Positions 10,230 through 17,827 of a DNA stretch of 64,000 bases are shown here, in pieces. The first letter of the stretch is position 1; each line of letters begins with the position of its first letter. The stretch covers positions 620,001 through 684,000 of the forward strand of contig JARUHG010000001.1 in the NCBI GenBank assembly GCA_031216755.1, in the 5' to 3' direction. This DNA is from Lysobacter arvi. GTDB lineage: Bacteria > Pseudomonadota > Gammaproteobacteria > Xanthomonadales > Xanthomonadaceae. The notes below the pieces were generated by a model. That model was not told the origin of the DNA and did not search any database. It saw nothing but the letters and a program-made list of their open reading frames with translations. The position numbers and the translations under genes were made by a program.

Positions 10230-11120
10230 ATGAAGCACGACGTCATCGTCATCGGTGGAAGCTACGCAGGCATGGCGGCGGCGCTGCAACTGCTGCGCGC
10301 GCGGCGAAGCGTGCTGGTGGTCGATGCGGGGCGGCGACGCAATCGCGCGGCCACGCATTCGCACGGTTTCCTCGGGTACGACGGCGCCGATCCGGCGGAG
10401 ATCGTCCGCACGGCACGAGCGCAACTTGACGCATACGCGACGCTCCGCTGGCACGACGGCGAGGCGGTCGTGGCGTCGGGCGAGAAGGACGCCTTCGCCG
10501 TGGCGTTGGCCGATGGCAGCGTGCATCACGCGCGGCGGCTGCTCTTGGCGATGGGCGTGTCCGACACGTTGCCCGACATTCCGGGCCTGCAGGATCGCTG
10601 GGGACGCAGCGTGTTCCATTGCCCCTATTGCCACGGATACGAACTGCAGCGCGGCGCGATTGGCGTCATCGCCACGGGCCCGATGTCGATCCATCAGGCG
10701 CAGATGCTTCCCGAATGGGGCCGCGTGACGTTCTTCCTCGATGGCCGGCTCGAACTGGATGCGGCCGCCGCGGACGATCTGGCCAATCGCGGCGTGCGCG
10801 TCGAATCCGCGACGATCGCGAGCATCGAAGGGCACGCGGACGTCGTGCTGGCCGACGGCCGACGGCTTGCGTTTGCCGGGCTGTTCACCGCGCCGCGAAA
10901 CGCACCTTCGTCACCGATCGCGGAGCAGCTGGGTTGCGCGCTCGCCGAAACACCGTTCGGAACGCAGGTCGCCACCGGCGATTCCAGGGAAAGCAGCGTG
11001 CCTGGCGTGTACGCCTGCGGCGACGTCGCGCGTGCCCCGCATTCGGTGTCGCTCGCGGTCGGCGATGGCGCATGGGCGGGCGCGCAGGTGCATCGGTCGT
11101 TGATCCTGCCCGCGATCTGA
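10230..11120 (+). CDS. thioredoxin reductase-like NAD(P)/FAD oxidoreductase
   Basis: A 296-residue two-dinucleotide-domain flavoprotein. FAD-binding IVIGGSYAGMAAALQ is at the N-terminus, and the redox-active CPYC in HCPYCHGYE (Cys131/Cys134) sits where thioredoxin reductase has CATC. The C-terminal FAD motif is GVYACGDVARAPHS. The NADPH glycine motif is degenerate (GVIATGPMS), as in other small TrxR-like proteins with unknown acceptors. It has a GGGAG ribosome-binding site and is co-transcribed with the Rrf2 gene. Confidence 0.88.
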   Translation: MKHDVIVIGGSYAGMAAALQLLRARRSVLVVDAGRRRNRAATHSHGFLGYDGADPAEIVRTARAQLDAYATLRWHDGEAVVASGEKDAFAVALADGSVHHARRLLLAMGVSDTLPDIPGLQDRWGRSVFHCPYCHGYELQRGAIGVIATGPMSIHQAQMLPEWGRVTFFLDGRLELDAAAADDLANRGVRVESATIASIEGHADVVLADGRRLAFAGLFTAPRNAPSSPIAEQLGCALAETPFGTQVATGDSRESSVPGVYACGDVARAPHSVSLAVGDGAWAGAQVHRSLILPAI

Positions 11121-11285
11121 AACGGTCGGCCGTGCGCGTGATGCGTGATTCCTGATGCCACGCACCGTGCGCGCGCCGCGAAATGCGTCGACCTGCGCCT
11201 CGGCCGGGATCGCGCTACTGTCATGCCGGCCGGGTCGCCCTCGCGGCTCGGATCGCCATGCGGCCAACGATCCCGGAGCCTCGCC

Positions 11286-11693
11286 ATGAATCGGATGCGC
11301 AATGCCCTGCTGTCCATCGCCATCGTGTGGTTCGCGATGCCCACGTTGGCCGCCGACAATGTCACGACGGTGCCGGTCCGGTTCGACAAGGGTGCGAGCA
11401 GCGCGACGCTCAAGGGCAGCTTCCGCGGCTATGACACCGTGCACTACACGCTGGCGGCGCGCGCCGGACAGACGATGACGGTGTCGGTTGCCGGCAGCAG
11501 CAACGCCAACTTCAACGTGTACGCACCGGGCGACGCGCCGGGAACCTCCGCGGCGCTGGGCAGCAATGCGGACCGCAAGTGGACCGGCAGGCTGCCGACA
11601 TCGGGCACCTACACCGTGCAGGTCTACCAGATGCGTGCGTCCGCGCGACGCGGCGAGCAGGTGTCGTACTCGATCACGATCGCCATCCGCTGA
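11286..11693 (+). CDS. secreted small beta-sandwich protein, possibly lysozyme-inhibitor-like
   Basis: A 135-residue exported protein: signal peptide MRNALLSIAIVWFAMPTLAA, then a single domain with VRFDKGASSATLKGSFRGYD, ARAGQTMTVSV and TGRLPTSGTYTVQVYQMR. The pattern resembles PPC-type domains and the family of g-type lysozyme inhibitors (PliG-like) found in proteobacterial periplasms, but the match is by recall only. It is monocistronic. Upstream (11121-11285) is gene-free. Confidence 0.7.
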   Translation: MNRMRNALLSIAIVWFAMPTLAADNVTTVPVRFDKGASSATLKGSFRGYDTVHYTLAARAGQTMTVSVAGSSNANFNVYAPGDAPGTSAALGSNADRKWTGRLPTSGTYTVQVYQMRASARRGEQVSYSITIAIR

Positions 11694-11748
11694 ATCGGCG
11701 CTTGGCGTGGACGCCTCGCGTGCGCCGCGGCCGATCCGCGCGGGCGGT

Positions 11749-12651
11749 TCAATCCACCGCTGCGGCCGACGCTTCGTGCGCCTCTTCGAGCAGCCACGCG
11801 CGAACGGCGGCCACGCCGGGATCGTCATCGCGCGCCTGCGCCCACGCGATGTGGAAGCCGTGTCCGGCGAGCACCGGTCCGAACGGCTGGCAGAGCATGC
11901 CCAGGCGGAGTTCCTCGGCCACGAGCGCGAGGTTGACCAGCGCGACGCCCTGGCCGGCCAGCGCCGCCTGGATCGCATGGACTTCGTCGGAGAACCGCAG
12001 TTGGCGCGGCAGCGGCGCGAGCCCGGTGCGCTCGAACCACAACGGCCAGTCCGGCGTGTTCGCATCGCGTCGAAACCAGTCGAACCCGATCAGCGGAACC
12101 CGATGCAGGTCATCCCGATCGCGCACGCCAAGCACCGGCGCGCAGACCGGCGCGAAGCGCGATGCAAGCAGCGGCACGCAATTCAGGCCGGGGTAGCCGG
12201 GCGGCCCGTAGCGGATCGCCAGTTGCGCGGCGCCCGACTGCAGGTCGACGGGTTCGTCGCTCGTGTGCAGGTGGAGGGCGATGTCCGGGTGCGCCTGCGC
12301 GAAGCGGGGCAGGCGTTGCAGCAGCCAGCGCGAGGCGAAGGCCATCGTCGTGCTCAGCACGAGCGCGCGCCGTTTCGTGCCCGGCCGCACGGCCTCCACC
12401 GCGCGCGCCATCGCATCGAAGCTGTTGCGCAGCGCAGTGGACAACTCCTGGCCGGCCGGCGTGAGGTCCACGCGCCGTGCGCCGCGCGCGAACAGGCGCA
12501 CGCCGAGATGGTCTTCCAGCTGCCGGACCTGATGGCTGATGGCGGTCGGCGTCAGCGACAGCTCGTTCGCGGCGTGCTTGAAACTCAGGTGCCGGGCGGC
12601 GGCTTCAAAGGCCCGAAGGGCGGTCAGCGGCGGCAGCCGGCGTGCGCTCAT
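11749..12651 (-). CDS. LysR family transcriptional regulator (GcvA-like)
   Basis: A 300-residue LysR regulator. The N-terminal HTH is LTALRAFEAAARHLSFKHAANELSL...TPTAISHQVRQLEDHLGVRLF, followed by a substrate-binding domain. The LTPTAISHQV form is typical of the GcvA/AmpR branch. It is divergent from the azoreductase gene with a palindrome between them. The start at 12651 is the first Met before the conserved RRLPPLTALR. Confidence 0.9.
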   Translation of the reverse strand: MSARRLPPLTALRAFEAAARHLSFKHAANELSLTPTAISHQVRQLEDHLGVRLFARGARRVDLTPAGQELSTALRNSFDAMARAVEAVRPGTKRRALVLSTTMAFASRWLLQRLPRFAQAHPDIALHLHTSDEPVDLQSGAAQLAIRYGPPGYPGLNCVPLLASRFAPVCAPVLGVRDRDDLHRVPLIGFDWFRRDANTPDWPLWFERTGLAPLPRQLRFSDEVHAIQAALAGQGVALVNLALVAEELRLGMLCQPFGPVLAGHGFHIAWAQARDDDPGVAAVRAWLLEEAHEASAAAVD

Positions 12652-12663
12652 GGATGAATTCCA

Positions 12664-12680
12664 TGCATCCGATGGATGCA
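12664..12680. promoter_or_regulatory. LysR-type palindrome between lysR and azoR
   Basis: TGCATCC-GAT-GGATGCA, a perfect 7-bp inverted repeat containing the T-N11-A LysR box. It begins 13 bases upstream of the regulator start and 68 bases upstream of the azoreductase start, so it suits both autorepression and activation of the divergent gene. Confidence 0.55.
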
Positions 12681-12747
12681 GAATGATCGTTTTACGGACG
12701 CCACGTCCGCGTTGAACCTGTGCGCCCCAGTCGGACACAGGTGAATC

Positions 12748-13443
12748 ATGATCAGGTTACTCCATATCGATTCCAGCGCCCGCCCCGGACGTTCCGGCGA
12801 GCAGGCACACGGTTCGCATACGCGCCGGCTCACGGCCCGCTTCGTCCGCCAATGGCAGGCGCGGCGTCCACACGACCCCGTCGTCCATCGCGACCTGGCG
12901 CTGTCGCCGCCTGCGCCGGTCACCGGCGAATGGGTGCATGCCGCGTTCACCGCACCGGCGCAGCGCGAGCCGTGGATGCGTTCCGCGCTGGCCGAAAGCG
13001 ACGCGCTCGTCGACGAACTGAGCGCGGCCGACGTCATCGTGATCGGCGTGCCGATGTACAACTTCGGCATGCCCGCCACGCTCAAGGCGTGGATCGACAA
13101 CGTCGTCCGCGTCGGCCGCACGTTCGGCTTCGACCGCAGCCGGACCGGCGAGCCCTATTGGCCGCTGCTGGCCGGGCAGGGCAAGCGTCTGGTGCTGCTG
13201 GGTTCCCGTGGCGATCACGGCTACTCGCCGGGCGGGCGGCTGGCGGAGAGCAATCACGTCGAAGCCGGCGTCCTCACACCGATGCGGTACATCGGCATCG
13301 ACCTGGCCGATTCGATCGCCATCGAGTACGACGAGTTCGCCGACCAGCGCCTGCACGCCTCCATCGCGGCGGCCGAAGCCGAAGTGGACGCGCTCGTGCA
13401 GCGCCTGACGGATCAGGTGAGCGCGCGGCGCGAGCCTGCGTGA
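12748..13443 (+). CDS. azoR: FMN-dependent NADH-azoreductase-like flavodoxin-fold protein
   Basis: A 231-residue flavodoxin_2 quinone/azo reductase. The FMN phosphate loop is HIDSSARPGRSGEQAHGSHT and the isoalloxazine strand is VIGVPMYNFGMPATLKAWID, both diagnostic of AzoR. SRGDHGYSPGG follows the central strand. It transfers two electrons from NAD(P)H to quinones or azo dyes in the cytoplasm. A LysR regulator is encoded divergently, a frequent arrangement for quinone-inducible azoreductases. Confidence 0.88.
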   Translation: MIRLLHIDSSARPGRSGEQAHGSHTRRLTARFVRQWQARRPHDPVVHRDLALSPPAPVTGEWVHAAFTAPAQREPWMRSALAESDALVDELSAADVIVIGVPMYNFGMPATLKAWIDNVVRVGRTFGFDRSRTGEPYWPLLAGQGKRLVLLGSRGDHGYSPGGRLAESNHVEAGVLTPMRYIGIDLADSIAIEYDEFADQRLHASIAAAEAEVDALVQRLTDQVSARREPA

Positions 13444-13458
13444 CGCCAGACGCGTTAC

Positions 13459-13479
13459 GGCCGCGCCGGCCCTGATTTT
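13459..13479 (+). terminator. possible intrinsic terminator after azoR
   Basis: GGCCG-CGC-CGGCC hairpin followed by CTGATTTT, starting 16 bases after the azoreductase stop codon. The stem is short and the T-run weak. Confidence 0.4.
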
Positions 13480-13637
13480 GTGCGTGGGTCCATGCGACTC
13501 GCGGGCTGCGGCGCCGCATCGGCTCCTCAGGCGTGTGTTTGCCTGAAGCGACAACACGCACCGGCGTGACCGGTCGGCCGCACGCCGTTGCGTTGGGCTT
13601 GTATGCGTGCGCCCACGCAATCCAACGGGAGAAGGCG

Positions 13638-14177
13638 ATGACGAAGTGGACGACGATGGGATTGGCAGCGTCCCTGGCCTGCGGCCACGGCGCCGCATGC
13701 CATGCGCAGGCCGTTGCCGCGACCTCGGCACCGACGCCGGCGGCGGGCGCCACGACCCAGGACAATCGCCTGGTGCTGGCGGAAAACGAGTCGTTCCTGA
13801 TGCCGCTGGACGACATGAAGAACGCCCATCCGAGCTACCCGGAGCACCTGCTCGCCCGCAACCTGCCGCCGCGCACGGTGTGCCTGCGCGTCGGCATCGA
13901 CGAGAAGGGCGCCGTGACCGTCGTCGCCAGGGCGCCCGTGTCGGAGATGTGTCCCGCCGGCGCGGAACCGGAGTTCCTCGCGGCATCGGAATCGGTGGCC
14001 CGCACCTGGACATTCGATCCCGCGCTGCGCTGCGTGTTCCGCAACGCGAAGGACAAGGAACGCGCCGTCGCCAGCTGCGACGGCGGCAAGGGCATCCCGC
14101 AGGCGATCACCCTCGTGTACCGGTTCCGCTTCGAACAGTCGAACGGCACGCCGAAGGTGCACGTGATCGGCGGTTGA
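13638..14177 (+). CDS. exported protein with TonB C-terminal-like domain
   Basis: A 179-residue periplasmic protein: signal peptide ending near HAQA, a short Ala/Thr-rich linker, then HPSYPEHLLARNLPPRTVCL with VGIDEKGAVTVVARAPVS and WTFDPALRC, the strand-helix-strand layout of TonB C-terminal domains. It lacks the N-terminal membrane anchor and Pro-rich arm of true TonB, so it is more likely a stand-alone TonB_C protein than an energy transducer. Four cysteines could form disulphides. GGGAGAAGG precedes the start. Confidence 0.7.
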   Translation: MTKWTTMGLAASLACGHGAACHAQAVAATSAPTPAAGATTQDNRLVLAENESFLMPLDDMKNAHPSYPEHLLARNLPPRTVCLRVGIDEKGAVTVVARAPVSEMCPAGAEPEFLAASESVARTWTFDPALRCVFRNAKDKERAVASCDGGKGIPQAITLVYRFRFEQSNGTPKVHVIGG

Positions 14178-14373
14178 TCGCGCGCACCGCGAACCTGGCG
14201 GCGCAACCGGGCTCGTGTCGAACGGCGTATCGCGGCGCTCGATACGTGCGTCTTGAATGCTGCGTGTTCAATGCGCGCGTGAAAACCGCGTGACGACGCG
14301 TGGTCGCTCCGGGCAAATGGCACGACCGGACGCTGTGGTATCGTCCGCGAACTTTTCTCAGGGGCGGGTTTAC

Positions 14374-15228
14374 ATGAATTTGCATGAGCTTTTCGTGGCC
14401 GACCGGTCCGCGATCCGCGCGGGCTGGGTCCAGGAATTGCATCGTGTTTCGGCCAACCTGGCCGGGCGCGTCACCCAGGGCGAGCTGATGGCACGCGCCG
14501 ACGAAATGACCGATCTGCTGGTGCAGGCGCTCGCCACCTCGAGCGACCAGACCATGGACACGGTGAACTTCGCCGTGCTCGACCGCTTCTTCGACGAGTT
14601 CGCGCGCGATCGCGTGGAGCAGGGTTTCAACTCCGAGGAGACCGCGACGTTCGTCTTCTCCCTCAAGCGCCCGCTGTTCCAGCGCATCCAGGAGCGTTTC
14701 GCGAACGACGCGGACCAGCTGGCGCGTCTGTCGTGGCAGGCCACGGAACTGGTGGACCGCCTGGGCCTGCGCGCCGTGGGCGCGTTCCAGCGCATGCGCG
14801 AGGCGGTGATCGAGCGCCAGCAGCACGAACTGCTGGAGCTGTCCACGCCGGTGGTGAAGCTGTGGAAGGACGTGCTCGCGCTGCCGATCATCGGGACGCT
14901 CGACAGCAACCGCACGCAGATCATGATGGAGACGCTGCTCACGCGCATCGCGGAGACCGAGGCGGCCATCGCGATCATCGACATCACCGGCGTGCCGACC
15001 GTGGACACGCTGGTCGCGCAGCACCTGATCAAGACCGTCACCGCGATCCGCCTGATGGGCGCGGACTGCATCATCAGCGGCGTGCGGCCGCAGATCGCGC
15101 AGACCATCGTGCACCTGGGCGTGGACCTGGGCGAGGTGACGACCAAGGCGAACCTCGCCGATGCGCTCGCGCTGGCGCTCAAGCGCACGGGCGTGCGCAC
15201 GACGGACGCTTCGGGGAGCACGAACTGA
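14374..15228 (+). CDS. rsbR: stressosome scaffold and sensor protein RsbR-like
   Basis: A 284-residue protein with an N-terminal helical sensor domain (1-155, four-helix RsbR/RsbRD type) and a C-terminal STAS domain (165-275). The STAS domain keeps both phosphorylatable threonines of the family: T212 in ITGVPTVDT and T244 in VRPQIAQT, equivalent to B. subtilis RsbR T171 and T205. With RsbS it would form the large stressosome shell that holds the RsbT kinase. AGGGGCGG precedes the start, 196 bases after the previous gene. First gene of a six-gene operon. Confidence 0.9.
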   Translation: MNLHELFVADRSAIRAGWVQELHRVSANLAGRVTQGELMARADEMTDLLVQALATSSDQTMDTVNFAVLDRFFDEFARDRVEQGFNSEETATFVFSLKRPLFQRIQERFANDADQLARLSWQATELVDRLGLRAVGAFQRMREAVIERQQHELLELSTPVVKLWKDVLALPIIGTLDSNRTQIMMETLLTRIAETEAAIAIIDITGVPTVDTLVAQHLIKTVTAIRLMGADCIISGVRPQIAQTIVHLGVDLGEVTTKANLADALALALKRTGVRTTDASGSTN

Positions 15229-15229
15229 C

Positions 15230-15592
15230 ATGGACAGGATCCCCATCCTCCGCATGGGGGACGTCCTGCTCGTGACCATCCAGGTGGACCTGCACGACCA
15301 GGTCGCGATGCAACTGCAGAACGACCTCACCTGCGAGATCCAGCGCCTGGGCGCCAAGGGCGTGCTGATCGACATCTCCGCGCTGGAGATGGTCGATTCC
15401 TTCATCGGGCGCCTCATCGCGGACACCTCGTCGATGTCCCGGGTGCTGGACGCGCAGACGGTCGTCGTGGGCATGCGCCCGGCGGTCGCGATCACGCTGG
15501 TGGAGCTCGGTGTCGCGATGCCGGGCGTGCGCACGGCGTTGAACGTCGAGAAGGGGATGGCCCTTCTGGCCGCGTCCCGGCTCGAGGACTGA
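15230..15592 (+). CDS. rsbS: stressosome STAS protein RsbS
   Basis: A 120-residue single STAS domain. The phosphorylation site is conserved as S57 in LEMVDSFIGR, equivalent to B. subtilis RsbS S59, whose phosphorylation by RsbT releases the kinase. It starts 1 base after the rsbR stop, so the two are translationally linked and probably made in fixed ratio for the shell. Confidence 0.93.
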   Translation: MDRIPILRMGDVLLVTIQVDLHDQVAMQLQNDLTCEIQRLGAKGVLIDISALEMVDSFIGRLIADTSSMSRVLDAQTVVVGMRPAVAITLVELGVAMPGVRTALNVEKGMALLAASRLED

Positions 15593-15595
15593 GCG

Positions 15596-15994
15596 ATGGC
15601 CAATGACGGCGTCATGCCGCTGCGCAACGAGCAGGACATCGTGTCCGCGCGCCAGTCCGTCCGCAAATGGTGCATCGAGCTGGGCTTTTCCCTCGTCGAC
15701 CAGACCAAGATGGTGACCGCCGCCAGCGAACTGGCGCGCAATACGCTGATCTACGGCGGCGGTGGCGAGATGCGCTGGACGACCGGACCGCTGGCCGGGC
15801 GTCGCGCGCTCACGCTCACCTTCGCCGATGAAGGGCCGGGCATTCCGGACATCGAACTGGCGATGACCGATCGCTGGACCTCGGGCAACGGCCTGGGCCT
15901 GGGGTTGTCCGGCGCGCGGCGCCTCGTGCAGGAGTTCGGCATCGACAGTGCCCCCGGCGCGGGAACCCGCGTCACCATCACGCGATGGAAGTGA
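15596..15994 (+). CDS. rsbT: stressosome serine/threonine kinase RsbT
   Basis: A 132-residue HATPase_c kinase of the anti-sigma-factor type: N-box ASELARNTLIYGG (about 43-55), G1 box ADEGPGIPD, and G2 box GNGLGLGLSGARRL. It phosphorylates RsbR and RsbS and on release switches its partner. In Firmicutes the partner is RsbU; here no RsbU is encoded and the downstream kinases are candidates. Starts 3 bases after rsbS and overlaps the next gene by 10 bases. Confidence 0.93.
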   Translation: MANDGVMPLRNEQDIVSARQSVRKWCIELGFSLVDQTKMVTAASELARNTLIYGGGGEMRWTTGPLAGRRALTLTFADEGPGIPDIELAMTDRWTSGNGLGLGLSGARRLVQEFGIDSAPGAGTRVTITRWK

Positions 15995-16965
15995 TCCGCG
16001 ACGGCGGCGGCTGGGGCCACACCGAAGTGGACGATGCGACGCAGGTCGGCGCCGCGCGACGCCAGGTGGCGCTGCTGTGCGAGGAAGCGTCCTTGCCGTC
16101 CGAACTCGCGGCGAAAGCCAGCCTGGTGGTCGTCGAACTGGCGACGAACCTGCGCAAGCACGCGCGTCGCGGGCACCTGTTCGTTAAAGCGACGCACGGG
16201 CGCGCGCTCGATGTGGTCTCCGTCGACCACGGCCCCGGCATGGACCTGCAACGCTGCTTCGCCGACGGGTTCTCGACCACGCAGACCGCCGGTTCCGGAC
16301 TCGGCGCGGTGCGGCGCCTGGCTTCGCTGTTCGATGCGTGGTCGGATGCGGCGGGTAGCGTGATCTTCGTGCGTCTCGGGGAGATCGCGGCCTCGCCGGT
16401 CGAGTACGGATCGCTCGCCATGCCGATCCGCGGCGAAACGCTCAGCGGCGACCAGTGGTCGCTGCGCATGAGCGGCGCGGCGTGGTCGCTGGTGATGGCC
16501 GACGGGCTGGGTCATGGACCGCAGGCGCACGCCGCGTCCGACGCCGTCATGCGCCTGGGCGAGCTCGATATTCCGCCCGCGCAGCTGCTGTCGCGGGCGC
16601 ACGAGGCCAGCCGCAGTACCCGCGGCAGTGCGGCGGCCGTGCTGCGGCGCAAGGCCGCCGACGCGCCGCTGGAGTTCGCCTCGGTCGGCAATGTGCAGTG
16701 CGTGGTCCACGGCCGCGACGATGCGGAAACGCTGCCCAGCCAGAACGGCACCGTGGGCGGCGCGTTTCCCGCCGTGCGCGAGCGGGTCGTGCCCGTGCAT
16801 GGCCGGAGCCTGGCGATCATGCACACGGACGGGTTTACCTCGCGCTGGTCGCTGGAGCGGTATCCCGGGCTGCGCGCGCGCCATCCGCAGATCGTCTGCG
16901 GCGTCCTGTTCCGCGATTGCTATCGTGGTCGCGACGACGCCACCCTCGTCGCCATACGGAGTTGA
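15985..16965 (+). CDS. RsbX-type feedback phosphatase fused to a HATPase domain
   Basis: A 326-residue fusion. Residues 1-135 are a second anti-sigma-type HATPase (VVVELATNLRKHARRG N-box, VDHGPGMD G1, TAGSGLGAVRRL G2). Residues 150-326 are a SpoIIE/PP2C phosphatase with the metal-binding VMADGLGHGPQAHAASDAV and HTDGFTSRW. Phosphatases of this class reset RsbR/RsbS by dephosphorylation. Firmicute RsbX lacks the HATPase half; the fused form is usual in Gram-negative stressosome operons, as I recall. Confidence 0.88.
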   Translation: MEVIRDGGGWGHTEVDDATQVGAARRQVALLCEEASLPSELAAKASLVVVELATNLRKHARRGHLFVKATHGRALDVVSVDHGPGMDLQRCFADGFSTTQTAGSGLGAVRRLASLFDAWSDAAGSVIFVRLGEIAASPVEYGSLAMPIRGETLSGDQWSLRMSGAAWSLVMADGLGHGPQAHAASDAVMRLGELDIPPAQLLSRAHEASRSTRGSAAAVLRRKAADAPLEFASVGNVQCVVHGRDDAETLPSQNGTVGGAFPAVRERVVPVHGRSLAIMHTDGFTSRWSLERYPGLRARHPQIVCGVLFRDCYRGRDDATLVAIRS

Positions 16966-16969
16966 CACG

Positions 16970-17827
16970 ATGACCGGCCCCGAACAGGACCTGGAAGCGG
17001 CGCAACGCGAAATCGTGCTGCTGCGCGAGGAACTCGCCGAGACCAACCAGGGCGTGCTGGCGCTGTACGCCGAACTCGACGACAAGGCCGAGGAGCTGCG
17101 CCAGGTGTCCGACCTCAAGAGCCGGTTCCTGTCGTACATGAGCCACGAATTCCGCACGCCGCTGGTGTCGATCCAGAGCATGGCGCGCCTGCTGCTGGAG
17201 CGTTTCGACGGCCCGCTTTCGGAAGAACAGGAAAGGCAGGTCGCGTTCATCCAGGCCTCCGCCCAGGAAATGAGCGAGATGGTCGACGACCTGCTGGACC
17301 TGGCGAAGGTGGAAGCGGGCAAGATCACGATTTCGGCCGACTGGTTCGAGCTGATCGATCTGTTCGCGGCGCTGCGCGGCATGTTCAAGCCGATCATCAC
17401 CTCCGATGAGGTCGAGGTCGTGTTCGAGGAGCCCGTCGGCGTCCCGGCGTTGTTCTCCGACAACCAGAAGGTCGCGCAGATCCTGCGCAATTTCATTTCC
17501 AACGCGCTCAAGTTCACCCAGCGCGGCGCCATCACGATTTCGGCACGGTTCGAACCGGACAATCGCGTGCGCCTGTCGGTGACGGACACCGGCATCGGCA
17601 TCGCGGAGGACGACCTGCCGTACCTGTTCGACGAGTTCACGCAGGTCCGCTCGCTGCGTACGCCGGCCTGGCGCGGCACGGGGCTGGGATTGTCGGTGTG
17701 CCGGCGGTTCGCCGAACTGCTCGGGGGAAGCGTGGAAGTGCGCAGCCGCCTGGGCGAAGGCTCGACGTTCTCGGTGATCCTGCCGATCCAGTCTCCGCAT
17801 GAGGCGCCAGAGGAGGTCGCCACGTGA
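16970..17827 (+). CDS. stressosome-linked histidine kinase
   Basis: A 285-residue cytoplasmic kinase without membrane segments: N-terminal coiled coil (1-48, LYAELDDKAEELRQVSDLKS), HisKA with H59 in SYMSHEFRTPLVSI, and HATPase with DTGIGIAEDD and GTGLGLSVCRRF. The coiled-coil start corresponds to the D1 kinase found behind rsbRSTX in Vibrio and other Gram-negatives. It begins 4 bases after the phosphatase gene. RsbT, freed from the stressosome, is the inferred activator. Confidence 0.9.
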   Translation: MTGPEQDLEAAQREIVLLREELAETNQGVLALYAELDDKAEELRQVSDLKSRFLSYMSHEFRTPLVSIQSMARLLLERFDGPLSEEQERQVAFIQASAQEMSEMVDDLLDLAKVEAGKITISADWFELIDLFAALRGMFKPIITSDEVEVVFEEPVGVPALFSDNQKVAQILRNFISNALKFTQRGAITISARFEPDNRVRLSVTDTGIGIAEDDLPYLFDEFTQVRSLRTPAWRGTGLGLSVCRRFAELLGGSVEVRSRLGEGSTFSVILPIQSPHEAPEEVAT

